Source: Mya arenaria | Taxonomy: Eukaryota > Mollusca > Bivalvia > Myida > Myidae | Assembly: GCF_026914265.1 (NCBI RefSeq) | Contig: NC_069129.1 | Location: forward strand, 25,837,650-25,901,649 | Reading direction: 5' to 3' | DNA: 64,000 nucleotides | Shown here: positions 10,506 through 21,599 of the stretch, one piece after another | Numbering within the stretch: position 1 is the first letter of the stretch | How the letters are laid out: each line of letters starts with the position of its first letter | Notes under the pieces: model-generated | Databases searched by the model: none | Seen by the model: only the letters and a program-made list of their open reading frames with translations | Told to the model about the DNA's origin: nothing | Made by a program: the position numbers and the translations under genes

Positions 10506-13304
10506 ATGCAGCGGCTATTTCTACGGGCATTGCTTTTCAGCTTATGGTGTTCACTCACAAGCGGTGATTGTCCTCAAAACGGCAACCCATGGCAACCAGA
10601 ATGGATGCCACTACGCAATGACCTTCTTTGCGATGAACGTTGCGACCGTTTCAAGGCTTCTCAAGTTGACTACATTGTCGACGAGTATACAAATTGCTGC
10701 CAATGTAATTCATGCACAAAATGGGAAGGTCAAGAGGTGAATTTGGACATTGAGTATACAACAGTTAGTGGAAAAGGTGTTGTTTTGGTCAACGAGCGAG
10801 TTAATGATACACTTGTGTATAAAACGGAGATGAGACATGGTGAGTTAAGTGAAATTCCAAGCAATCTATGTGGATGGGATAAAGAAGAACATTATGTGGA
10901 CACGCTGTCAAGAATGAACATGGTGAAGGATTTAAATCAGTTTTATAACCAGATTGTTGTCATTAATTTCGAATACAACAGTGTAAAGAAATTGCCGGAT
11001 TTAAACTGTCTTACGAACCTTGACGGTATTTATCTTAAAGGTAATAAGATATCACATTTAAGTAACACATCTTTCCAAACATTGTCACATTTGAGAATAG
11101 TAGACCTTTCGTTGAATAAAATCGTCAACATGGACCCAAATGTCGTTTTCAATACGGATGTTAATGTTTTGCATTGGCAATTTGAAAATAATGATTTGAT
11201 TGAAGTTGACGTGACTAACTTTTTGCCGGCTCATCCATTTTGCGAAGTAGACTTTTCTGGAAATGAAATAGAACAGCTAACTAACAAATTGAGTATCACT
11301 CTGGAAAATGAGATATATGGTCCAGGATTTATCAGATTGCAAGACAATAAAATATCAACATTTCCGGATCTGAAAACTCTGTTCAACTTAGAAAGTCTCA
11401 ACCAATTTGGGACTTTGCTTAGTTTTGGTTTTGATCTTCGTGGCGTTCCTCTGATTTGTGATTGTCATATGCAGCCATACTATGACCTGGGTAAAAACTA
11501 CCTCGAAGCTCTCTGGCGAGACTTCTTTAACTTGACATGCACAGCTCCCCCTAGCCTCAAAGACAAACCAGTGTTTGAAGTCGGTCTATATGAGCTTGTT
11601 TGTGATCTGCACGTTGAAGACGGGTGTCCAAAACAATGCACCTGCATTGATCAACCTCAGAATAACACTGTGTTTGTCAATTGTTCAAATAAAGCTCTCG
11701 ACAAAATGCCACAATTTCTCCCGAATTCGACGTTCTCTGAATTTATTTCATTAGACGTATCAAACAATTTCATTCGAAATATAAGTGCCCCATACCTAGA
11801 TAAACTTGTTCACTTGGATGTGTCAAATAACGCTATTGTAGAAATAGACGAAGATGACATCACTACCTTAAAGGAGGCTACAGTTGTTCTGTCTGAAAAT
11901 AAGCGCTTAAGGAGACTACCAAGAAATCTTCAGTATAGAAGCATGTGCAACACAGTTATTGTTTATACTGAAATAGATTGTGACTGTACTAACATCTGGA
12001 TTGAAAACTGGTTTCATGCTAAGTCTTGTGAAGATCAACCAATAAAGAGTGTGGATTTCAAATGCCTTTTACCAGACAGAACAGTCATAGAAGCATCGGA
12101 CTTTAAGTCAGATATTCTGCGCTGCGAATATGACACAACGTTACTTAAACAAATGTCTTTGATATTTTCTTGTATTCTTCTACTGATTGTTATTGGAGGA
12201 AGTTTGCTGTACAAGTTCAGATATGAAGCTATAGTTCTTTGGTTGCGATTGAATCACAAGAGTAAAGACCCAAACATGTATACGTATGACGTTGCTGTGA
12301 CCTTTAATGAAGATGATGACATGCTTAGAGGTTGGGTAACTCGTACCCTTATCCCAAGACTTCATAATGAGAGATATAAGGTTTTTAGAACTTATATAGA
12401 CACGGAGTTTGGTGCGCACAGGGATGATGCAGTTGCAGAGACCTATGCGAAATGTCGGAATTTTGTACTTATTCTTTCTGAAAGTTACCTCGAGGAACGG
12501 CCTACTGCTGACGAAGATAACTTTGAACAGGAAAGAAAATGGACTGAGAATGAATGGAAATTTGCATGGCATCAGTACAGGGCAGATTATAATAAAAACG
12601 TGTTAGTAATAAACTACGATCATATTTCTTCATTTAACGTTGAACACCCTCAGATAAGAGCTGTCTTACGCGTTGGACATGTTGTGCATTTTGGAAATCA
12701 CGTATCAGAGAATGAAGTATTGGACGAGGTTGTTAGAAAAATTGGACCTAGTTTAAGAGGAAATCAAGGAGAAGTTGTTGCCAAGCCTTTCTTTAAATGG
12801 AAAGGTTATCCGGAGATAGATTCAGGTAAAAAACTTGTTGAGAGCCAAAATGAAATGCATCAAAATGGTAAAAAATCACCAGATCTGGATGTCCATCTTG
12901 GTGTCCATCGTTTTGTTTTTAGACCTAAAATAAGCCCTGTCGAATCAGACCAGAACATACCTATGACAACTCTTTCTGAATGTAAAAGTAAGAATGTTGA
13001 ATCACAAGAAGAAACGGAAGTTGTTCTTTCTGAATGTAAAAGTAAGACAGGTCCTGTTGAACCACAAGAAAAAACGGAAACTGTTAAGAAAAAAACTATG
13101 ACACCTTCAAAATCCAGATCTAAACAGAAAATATCGCATGGTTTCAAGCATCGACCAGAGGAATTAGATAAAGAAGATGTAGATAATGAAGTAAAATATC
13201 AGGGTCAAAGCTGGGCCTATTGTGATACAGTTAAATATGAACCCGGACAAACCATAAGCCGCGCCTACAAACCGCTGTATGGCGAAAACATATCATATGT
13301 GTGA
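10506..13304 (+). CDS. Toll-like receptor, multi-cysteine type (TLR copy 1)
   Basis: A 932-residue type I membrane receptor encoded in one exon. Residues 1-20 form a signal peptide (start MQRLFLRALLFSLWCSLTSG). A Cys-rich N-terminus (22-70, with CCQCNSC) precedes leucine-rich repeats at about 145-300. A C-terminal LRR cap follows (Cys 318, 320, 345, 366), then an N-terminal cap (CPKQCTC, 374-380, Cys 393), a few more repeats (405-470) and a second cap (Cys 481-540). One membrane segment lies at about 550-570 and a cytoplasmic TIR domain at about 592-747. Two cap pairs make it the Toll/protostome multi-cysteine type. TIR box 1 reads YDVAVTF, box 2 centres on FGAHRDD, without the usual RDxxPG, and no FW box 3 is seen. 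A 185-residue basic tail follows, with a repeated LSECKSK motif. Ligand unknown; MyD88-type signalling is inferred. Confidence 0.93.
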   Translation: MQRLFLRALLFSLWCSLTSGDCPQNGNPWQPEWMPLRNDLLCDERCDRFKASQVDYIVDEYTNCCQCNSCTKWEGQEVNLDIEYTTVSGKGVVLVNERVNDTLVYKTEMRHGELSEIPSNLCGWDKEEHYVDTLSRMNMVKDLNQFYNQIVVINFEYNSVKKLPDLNCLTNLDGIYLKGNKISHLSNTSFQTLSHLRIVDLSLNKIVNMDPNVVFNTDVNVLHWQFENNDLIEVDVTNFLPAHPFCEVDFSGNEIEQLTNKLSITLENEIYGPGFIRLQDNKISTFPDLKTLFNLESLNQFGTLLSFGFDLRGVPLICDCHMQPYYDLGKNYLEALWRDFFNLTCTAPPSLKDKPVFEVGLYELVCDLHVEDGCPKQCTCIDQPQNNTVFVNCSNKALDKMPQFLPNSTFSEFISLDVSNNFIRNISAPYLDKLVHLDVSNNAIVEIDEDDITTLKEATVVLSENKRLRRLPRNLQYRSMCNTVIVYTEIDCDCTNIWIENWFHAKSCEDQPIKSVDFKCLLPDRTVIEASDFKSDILRCEYDTTLLKQMSLIFSCILLLIVIGGSLLYKFRYEAIVLWLRLNHKSKDPNMYTYDVAVTFNEDDDMLRGWVTRTLIPRLHNERYKVFRTYIDTEFGAHRDDAVAETYAKCRNFVLILSESYLEERPTADEDNFEQERKWTENEWKFAWHQYRADYNKNVLVINYDHISSFNVEHPQIRAVLRVGHVVHFGNHVSENEVLDEVVRKIGPSLRGNQGEVVAKPFFKWKGYPEIDSGKKLVESQNEMHQNGKKSPDLDVHLGVHRFVFRPKISPVESDQNIPMTTLSECKSKNVESQEETEVVLSECKSKTGPVEPQEKTETVKKKTMTPSKSRSKQKISHGFKHRPEELDKEDVDNEVKYQGQSWAYCDTVKYEPGQTISRAYKPLYGENISYV

Positions 13305-13489
13305 AAAATTTGAACATATTTCAAAAGAAAAGAAAAAATAATCTTGGAATTTTAGATTATCTTAACAGAGCATTTTTATGATAATGTCCCGTTGCTCAAA
13401 TTATTATTATCTTCAGTTTAAAACATACGTCTGGTAGTGCTAGAAATGTTAAAATATCTGCTGTAGATAAGTATTCTTTCTCATTGTTT

Positions 13490-13734
13490 CCTTAAAGTGA
13501 CACTCTTATTCGAAATCAATAATGCACATGTATAACAAACATCAGTTTTTAGTGATTAACCTTTAACTACTTACTAAATATTGTGTTTATGAAAAATATT
13601 AAATACTGATAACAAGATTGTAACCGTGTATTTTTATTAGCTGAAAACGCAAAAATATGGTGAATGCTTAAAGATTTAGTGTAATCTACTATAGCCTATA
13701 ATCTCATAAGGTAGATATACCATGTTTTCTACAC
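13490..13734 (+). repeat. dispersed repeat family D, copy 1
   Basis: Starts ttaaagtgacactcttattc and contains caagattgtaaccgtgta, agctgaaaacgcaaaaatat and ctcataaggtagatatacc. It matches segments at 43768-44100 (same orientation) and 40408-40665 (opposite). No tRNA head or clear terminal inverted repeat was found, so the class is unknown. Confidence 0.65.
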
Positions 13735-14078
13735 CTGCTCTCTCACAGATTGAACGTTTTGACAAGTTTTAATTTTTTGTCAAGGAACGAGCCAATTTTG
13801 CGAAAATCCATGGAAACAAGCGATGTAGGACTTCTGACAAAAAATTAAATCACAGATTTTAACATTCAAGTTTAAAAATTGATGTTTTATGCATTTTTCT
13901 TAAACCGTTAGTAACGGTTTAAGCCATTAACCATTCATTTTCGAACGGATATATTAAAATCTGCGATCTGATCTTTTGTCTTTTATCATTGGTTTGCAGA
14001 TATTTACGCATATATTTGCTCTTTCCAAGACAAAAAATATAAAAGTTGTAAAAATGGTTAATCTGTGAGAGTGCAGCT
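13735..14078. mobile_element. TTAA-type MITE, diverged copy
   Basis: Ends ctctctcacagatt (left) and aatctgtgagagtgcagct (right) are inverted. The interior shares gttttatgcatttttctta, accgttagtaacggttt and aaaatctgcgatctgat with the better-preserved copy at 20118-20441. The left end has decayed and no clean target duplication is left. Confidence 0.7.
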
Positions 14079-14980
14079 TGAAGGTCCATAGTCATTCTAT
14101 CTGCATTCCGCATGATGTTAGCTCCAAAATATATAATAGTGTGCCTTCATGCATAATATGTGAGTATATTCATCATTAATTGTGTTGCTCATTTGAAGTA
14201 TTTTAATTCACACTTATAAGCGCTCAAGCAATCATCTGTATATTTTATGTTTTCATGTTTCATGGATTATTTTGTTTTTAATTCAAAATGTATTTTTTTT
14301 AATATAATGCATTGTTATTTGACTTTAATAATAAAAAACAAACAAAAACCCCCCATTAATTTCTGCACAAAAATGTATTGGCAATATTTTTGCGCTTTTT
14401 CAACTGATGAATTTCAAGTGCGACCATGTTGCTATTTATTGAAAAAGAAACACATATACAAACGATTATCATATTTATCTATACACACATCATATGTTTC
14501 GTTTTGGTGTGATCATAAAAGTCAAATGAGTAAAATACAATAATGTATTAAAATTACAAAGAAAATCAATCTTTTTTGGCATCAACCTATATTGTGCACC
14601 TTAACACTTGCATGTAAAAACGACCTGTCGCGTCCGTCATTGCGCCCGGACTCCGTATGCGTATACGTGTTTACTTGTATTATGTAATGGTCATTTATAT
14701 ATTTACAACATCTGTTGTCGTACCAGCAATGCACATTATTTTTTTCATTCCATCCACTCCTTTCATTCCTTTCAGGTCTTCCAGTCTTTCCAATTCACCC
14801 ATAACTAATAGCTCTCACTTTTATTTTCAAAGTTTGCTTTTCTTTTCATTCAGTATGACTAGAACGCGTACATATCTTGGATATAGGATATAGGATTTCC
14901 CCGTACATGTCGCATTCGATGAGTAAACATGGTGATATATTTGAGCTTTGTCTCTTAATAAATCCTTTGACTGCAGGTTG
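14079..14980. other. spacer with no recognised feature
   Basis: AT-rich sequence with a short run of overlapping chance open frames (14247-14900). No domain, splice pattern or repeat was recognised. Confidence 0.4.
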
Positions 14981-15288
14981 AGAAATCATGTGACTTAAAA
15001 GGGTTCTCAAATAGGTCACCACGGGTCACACATAATGTAAAAAAGAAGTTACGTTAACTCTAAAACTACTTTTTTGACAGAAAAGCTATGAAAATATGTC
15101 TTAGCCTATAAAATACTATGCTAATTTCTGCTTCTACACGTGTTAAATATTTTAGAGTTGCTTGTATTTGAATGATGTAAATCCTTGGCCAAATATTTTC
15201 AGAAAAACAGTATTTGGTAGAAAGATGCAACGCTGAGATACACTGTCATAGGTGACCCCTGGTGACCTACTTTTAGTCAAGTGATTCC
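14981..15288. repeat. inverted-repeat (MITE-like) element
   Basis: The left arm (gaaatcatgtgacttaaaag ... taggtcaccacgggtcac, 14983-15029) is the imperfect inverse of the right arm (gtgacccctggtgacctact ... agtcaagtgattcc, 15250-15288). The spacer is about 220 bp. No target duplication was identified, so the element class is open. Confidence 0.55.
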
Positions 15289-15424
15289 TTACGTGATCTA
15301 GGTATTTTCCAGCTTCCTAAAAAGAGGAACCTATGTTTCGCGACACACAATATGTAAATATGAAACCTATCGGAGAATAACATATTTTACCAAAATTTTT
15401 TTTAAAGAAAATAAAAACACTTAA

Positions 15425-18100
15425 CTTCTGTGTTTTAACCGCTCCCATGAGCATGATGACCAACCCCTCCCCTTGCTGTTATTATCACTCTCGATGACGT
15501 GTTGTTACCGCTCCCGTGGGCATGGTGTCCAACCCCTCCCCTTGCCATTGCTATACCATTCGATTACGTGTTGTAACCTCTCCTGTGGGCATGATGCCCA
15601 ATCCCCTTCCATTGTTGTTGTTATCAGTCTCGATGACGTGTTGTTACCGCTCCCGTGGGCACGATGTCTAAACCCTCCCCTTGCTGTTGTTACCCCTCTA
15701 GATGACGTGTTGTTACCGCTTCCGTGGGCATGATGCCCATCCCATTCCCTTGCCGTTTTATCAATCTCGACGACGTGTTGTTACCGCTTCCATGGGCATG
15801 ATGTCCAACCCCTGCCCTTGCCCTTTTTCCCCCTCTCGATGACGTGTTGTTACAGCTCCCGTGGGCACGATGTCCAACCCCTCCTCTTGCCGTTGCTATC
15901 CCTCTATATAACGTGTTGTTACAGCTCGCGTGGGCATGGATGTCCAACCCCTCCCCTTGTCTTTGCTATCCCTCTCGATGCTGTGTTGTTACCGATTCCG
16001 TGGGCACGATGTCCAACCCCTGCCCTTGCCGTTGTTATCCCTCTCGATGACGTGTTGTTACCGCTTCCGTGGGCATGATGTCCAACCCCTGCCCTTGCCC
16101 CTTTTCCCCTCTCGATTTCGTGTTGTTACAGCTCCCGTGGGCACGATGTCCAACCCCTCCTCTTGCCGTTGCTATCCCTCTAGATGACGTGTTGTTACAG
16201 CTCGCGTGGGCATGGATGTCCAACCCCTCCCCTTGTCTTTGCTATCCCTCTCGATGCTGTGTTGTTACCGCTTCCGTGGGCACGATGTTTAACCCCTGCC
16301 CTTGCCGTTGTTATCCCTCTCGATGACGTGTTGTTACCGCTTCCGTGGGCATGACGTCCAACCCCTGCCCTTTCCATTGTTATCCCTCTCGATGACGTGT
16401 TGTTACAGATTCCGTGGGCATGACATCCAACCCGTGCACTTGCAATTGTTTTCCCTCTCGATGCCGTGTTTTTACCGCGTCCGTGGGCATGATGTCCAAC
16501 CCCTGCCCTTGCCATTGTTATTCCTCTCGATGACGTGTTGTTACCGCTCCCGTTGGCACGATGTCCAACCCCTCCCGTTGCAGTTGAACCATCTAGATGA
16601 CGTGTTGTTACTGCTTCCGTGGGCATGATGTTCAACCAATCCCCTTGACATTGTTATCCCTCTCGATGACGTGTTGTTACCCGCTCCCGTGGGCATGATG
16701 TCCAACCCCTGCCCTTGACATTTTTTATCCATATTGATGACGTGTTGTTATCACTCCCGTGGACACGGTGCCTAGACCCTCCCCTTGACATCGTCATCCC
16801 TCTCGATGGCGTATTGTTACCGCTCCCGTGGGCACGATGTCAAACCCCTGCCCTTGACATTGTTATCCCTATCGACGACGTGTTGTTACCGCTTCCGTGG
16901 GCACGATGTCTAACCCTGCCCTTGCCGTTGTTATCCCTATCAACGAGGTGTTGTTACCGCTTCCGTGGGCACGGTGTCTAACCCCTGCCCTTGCCGTTGT
17001 TATCCCTATCAACGAGGTGTTGTTACCGCTTCCGTGGGCACGATGTCAAACCCCTGCTCTTGACATTGTTATCCCTATCGACGACGTGTTGTTACCGCTT
17101 CCGTGGGCACGATGTCTAACCCTGCCCTTGCCGTTGTTATCCCTATCAACGAGGTGTTGTTACCGCTTCCGTGGGCATGATGTCCAACCCCTCCCCTTGC
17201 CATTGTTATCCCTCTCGATGAAGTGTTGTTACCGCTTCCGTGGGCATGATGTCCAACCCCTCCCCTTGCCATTGTTATCCCTCTCGATGACGTGTTGTTA
17301 CCCGCTCCCGTGGGCATGATGTCCAACCCCTGCCCTTGCCGTTTTTATCAACCTCGATGACGTGTTGTTACAGCTCCTGTGGGCACGATGTCTAACCCCT
17401 GCCCTTGCCTTTGTTATCCCTCTCAATGACGTGTTGTTACCGCTTCTGTGGGCATGATGTCTTTTCCCTGCCCTTGTTATTGTTATCGCTATCGACGACG
17501 TGTTGTTACCGCTTCCGTGGGCACGATGTCCAACCCCTGCCCTTGATATTGTTATCCCTATCGACGACGTGTCGTTACCGCTTCCGTGAGCATGATGTCC
17601 AACCCCTGCCCTTGTCGTTCTTATCAACCTCGTCGATGACATGTTGTTGCCACTCCCGTTAGCACGATGTCCAACCCCTGCCCTTGACCTTTTTATCCCT
17701 ATCGATGACGTGTTGTTACCGCTTCTGTGGGCACGATGTCCAACCACTCCCCTTGCCGTTGTTATCCCTCCCGATGACGTGTTGTAACCGCTCCCGTGGG
17801 CACAATGCCCAACTCCTCTCCTTGCTGTTATCCCTCTCGATGACGTGGTGTTACCGCTTCCATGGGGATGATGTACAACTCTCCCCTTGCGATTGTTATC
17901 CCTCTCGATGACGTGTTGTTACTGCTCACGTGGACATGATGTCCAACCCCTGCCCTTGTCGTTGTTCTCCCGCTCGGTAACACGTTGTTACCGCTCCCGT
18001 GAGCAACCCCTCCCCTTGCTGTTGCTATTCATCTGCATAACGGGTTGTTACAGCTCTCGTGGGCATGATGTCCAACCACACCCCATGCAATTATAATTTA
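15425..18100. repeat. 69-bp minisatellite, about 38 copies
   Basis: The unit is gacgtgttgttaccgcttcc, gtgggcatgatgtccaaccc, ctgcccttgccgttgttatc, cctctcgat (69 bp). GC-rich compared with its surroundings. Segmental copies are visible: the unit with gcgtgggcatggatgtccaa recurs four units apart (about 15900 and 16180), and a three-unit block near 16840 recurs near 17047. Because 69 is divisible by three, long frames stay open on both strands. I do not regard these as genes. Confidence 0.95.
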
Positions 18101-19032
18101 TAACCATTGCTGTCGCCGTTATTTTCGCCGTTCAATTCAAATGTTTATGGCCTTTTTGTACCTTTATTAGAATGTACCAAACATCAATTAGAGATACAAC
18201 TAGAGGGCCATAGAGCACGGAAAACTTCTAATCTGTAGTTCTTTTCGTTTTGGTCCTAAACACGTTTTGTCTCTGGATCGTGGTCCATTCCCTTATTGAA
18301 GTTGTAAGTTTCGGTCTTGCTAAACAAATTAGTCATATCTCAATTCGATTTGTAAGGTACAAGTTGGGGAGACGTTTTTACCACAAACATGATATTCGAC
18401 CGGTAAGAGATAGGCCAGTTCTCAATCATTGGGTGAAGTTCTTTACCAAAACAGTACCTAATAAGCAAACTTGATTGTAGACCCTACGGTTTGAGGCATG
18501 TCAATCTTCTCACCCCATATGTAAAATTGCACGTGAGTATGAAACAAATCGGAGACAAAATAATTCCTAGCTTAAAGCGAAAATAACATCGATGTATACT
18601 CCGTTACCTCATAACTAAATGATCGGCTGAAATATGTTTCCTCCTAGAATCATCGTCTACTGTTCTCACTTCAGCCTGATGATTCAGACGAATCCTAGGT
18701 CAAATAAATCATATCTCTCTTCGACTTTTTGGAAAAAGTTTGGGAGAAAGGTATTTTACTATCAACAGTATGCACCTTTAAACTTGAATGTTAAATCTGT
18801 AACGTGCCGGCTGTTTGTTCAATCGGTGTCGTAGAGCTTATTATGGATCGCTCTTATAGCATGATAATTTTCCTCAGGCTACTTTGCCTTATGACTGAAA
18901 CAAATTATTGAAAATCGATTGGTTAGTTGAATCATTATCAACCAAATAATCAGGGTTCAAAGATTACTCAATTGTTTCAATAAGATTCAATCATTTTAAA
19001 TTAATTATGAATGGCCTTCTCTAATGTAAAAT
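18101..19032. other. decayed repeat spacer
   Basis: No gene seen. A degenerate module with catatctc...cgatttgtaagg and cacgtgagtatgaaacaaat cggagac appears at 18320-18570, in part at 18700-18760, and again near 20580-20610 (gcgagtataaaacaaatcga). This suggests an old dispersed or tandem repeat. The boundaries are not resolvable by eye. Confidence 0.35.
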
Positions 19033-19405
19033 ACCTGAACCTTTGTCAGCACACAGATCGCAATGCTATGTGATTAACAAAGATACTTTATAATAGTATC
19101 CTAGAGTTCCAAGCCACCAGCTCTGTTCACCAGACCAGATTGCAATGCTCTATGTATCTGGCTAATTGAAGTGGAACACTATGAAACCCCAAATTGCCAA
19201 ATCTCTGATGCTATTCTATCCCATAGTATATCTTGGGCGTACTTGCCTGGACCTTTGTCAGCACACAGATCGCAGTGTCCTGTAGCCAACGCAGATGCAA
19301 GATATTAGGCTAACTAGAGTTCTAGCCACCAGATCTGTTCACCAGACTAGATCACAATGCTCTATGTAGCTGTCTAATTGAACTGGGACACTAGAAAAAT
19401 TATTA
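19033..19405. repeat. tandem duplication of a ~160-bp segment
   Basis: Two diverged copies, about 19033-19192 and 19246-19405, share cctttgtcagcacacagatc, ctgttcaccaga and caatgctctatgta in the same order. They are separated by about 50 bp. No coding sense was found. Confidence 0.7.
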
Positions 19406-20117
19406 ATTTATTATACACCAAATGAACCTTAAAGTCCGCGAAGCTGTGTGGTAGTTGGTCATACTTTAAAAAGATAGAAAATGATATCAATTCAGTTAAT
19501 TGTTAATTTTTATGTTATGAAATTGCTACAGTTTTTCACAATTTGTTTCCTCCTAAATTACTATTCATGAGCATCACAACCTATTCATTGGCACCACAAC
19601 GTTCAGAAAATCGAGCTTAGTGCAGCAAGTATAACAAATAAAGTTCTAAAAATTTTAACGCGGCAACCTTTTGTCAATAATAAAGCCACACACATGTAAA
19701 GAAAATGCTTAAACCTAAGGTACGAGTACCATTCTCACGAAAATCCAGATTTTTACGTTGTCAACACTAACGTCTAGCAAGTTATGCAATTTCTAGACGA
19801 TCAGATATTATATTTTATTCAGAACTTTTACATTTAGAACAACTCATGACCATTCCTATGTGGAACTACATTCTCCATTTTTTTTTAATTTACTCGCATT
19901 AACCTCTAAAAATGAAAAATAAAAAACCATACTCACTGTTTACATCCATATTCCACTCATTGGCAATATAACGGAAGACGCGTTGGAGCATTTTCAACAC
20001 ATAACAAAATGTTATGGGTCCAATGATTACCCGCCGTGCGAAAGCTTTGGCCAAAACAAGTTTGGTATACATGAATCAACAGTTATTTTCATTGTCGGTA
20101 TCTCTGGGTTTGCTTAA

Positions 20118-20441
20118 AGCTGCACTCTCACAGATGAACGTTTTGACAACTTTTTTTTTTTTGCCTTGGACCGAGCCAATTTATGCAAAAATGCAGGTAA
20201 ATTGGTCATATAAGACTGCTGACAAAAGATCAGATCGCAGATTTTTATGATGGGTTAAAACAATGATGTTTTATGCATTTTTTTTAAAACCGTTAGTAAC
20301 GCTTTCAGCCATACACCATCAATATTCAAAACATATGAAAATCTGCGATCTGATTTTTTGTCAGCAGTCTTTTATCACTGGTTTGCAGATATTTACACAA
20401 AAATAAATAAAACGAAACGGTAAATTTGTAAGAGTGCAGCT
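20118..20441. mobile_element. TTAA-type MITE, well-preserved copy
   Basis: A 324-bp element with inverted ends AGCTGCACTCTCACAGAT and its near inverse. It is flanked by TTAA at 20114-20117 and 20442-20445. A TTAA target with short inverted repeats fits piggyBac- or Kolobok-type non-autonomous elements. Open frames inside it are incidental. Confidence 0.8.
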
Positions 20442-20445
20442 TTAA

Positions 20446-21599
20446 CAACAATCCTAAGTCAAACCGTCATAACTCTAATTGATTCTTTTAAAAACAACTT
20501 TGGGATGCAACTTTGAACTAGAACATAAAATCTTAGATACGAGATTGGTCAGTTTTCATTTCGAATATGAAAAATATCACATGCGAGTATAAAACAAATC
20601 GAAGACAAGCACATTGTAACAAAAGATAAAACAACAACGTGAAATTGGATTTATACCAACTAAAGCACGTTCATGAAGCTATCAAACGGCCTATATCCTC
20701 TGCGTTTGCCAGTGGGTTAAATGGTGCAAAGTATTTTAGAGTTGTAAACGCTTTATATTACGTATTGGTAAATACAATTAGATGAACAGTCATCTCACCC
20801 CACGATAAACAGTTTACCATTTGAACGGCACAGGCATTTTATCATGACACTTGACCTGATCTGTAGCCAAGACGTTTGGCAACACATAAATGACGAGGCA
20901 CTTGAAGACCCGGATTTAACTGACGTAGAATGCGAAATTGAGGACGTTCTAGTTTGTGGACAAATGTAATTTAAACATGACATAAATGTAAGCACCAAGT
21001 GAAAAAAGGCGTTCGTTTCAATCCATCGTGGGATACACAGGTGTACTACTACGCTAAGCTTCGTTGTGTACCATCAGCGCTTCTGCTCGAGGAATCTCGT
21101 AATCATGAATAATTAATGAGGCAGTTTCATTGGTTCCGCAAGATAGCAATACCTAAATATGCACATACACTCATGCTAATGTTTTCCCTTATAAAGAAAT
21201 ATTCTAACGAAAGCTTTGAAGTCGGTCCACCACTTCTCTACAATGTATGAAAAAGCAGTCAAGCCCATTGACCTCTGGGGGTAACTGATAAATTTGGGTT
21301 ATTGAAAGTAATTATTTGTTACGTGATAATGCATTGGAAGAAGAGTTGTCTCCCTTGCCTCATGCATACTCATTAAAACGACATTTTGTCAGTCAATTGT
21401 CCGACCGTATTTATGATGTGCAACGGAATAAATACCGTGGTTGCCGACGATGATAAAATGTTTGCTGAGATTCTTCAATTTCTATGTTTATTTAAGTGTT
21501 GTAAACATTTTACGAATATATATTATTATAAGTCGATAAGAACCGAACCTGGCATTCGTTTATCTTAATAGTATAGCAGTTAGTATAAAGCAGCACAAA
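20446..21599. other. 5' flank of the first C1q-domain gene
   Basis: Mostly featureless. A short + frame at 20842-20967 (start MTLDLICSQDVWQHINDEAL, 41 residues, acidic) has coding-like composition but no recognised domain and no splice support. An AT-rich stretch atatatattattataag near 21513-21530 sits about 75 bp before the C1q ATG and could be its TATA region. Confidence 0.4.

Noticed and set aside
10417..10740. Frame overlapping the start of TLR copy 1 in another register
   Set aside because: It runs through the promoter side and is a shadow of the receptor exon.
15473..17911. Long open frames on both strands encoding Pro/Leu/Cys- or Gly/His-rich repeats
   Set aside because: They follow from a 69-bp tandem unit divisible by three. 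Frames are open on both strands at once, there is no signal or domain, and no splice context.
20014..20250. 78-residue frame with a hydrophobic stretch
   Set aside because: It lies largely inside the TTAA MITE at 20118-20441.
20842..20967. 41-residue acidic frame with coding-like composition
   Set aside because: Too short, no recognised family, no splice partner. Noted only as a possible decayed exon.
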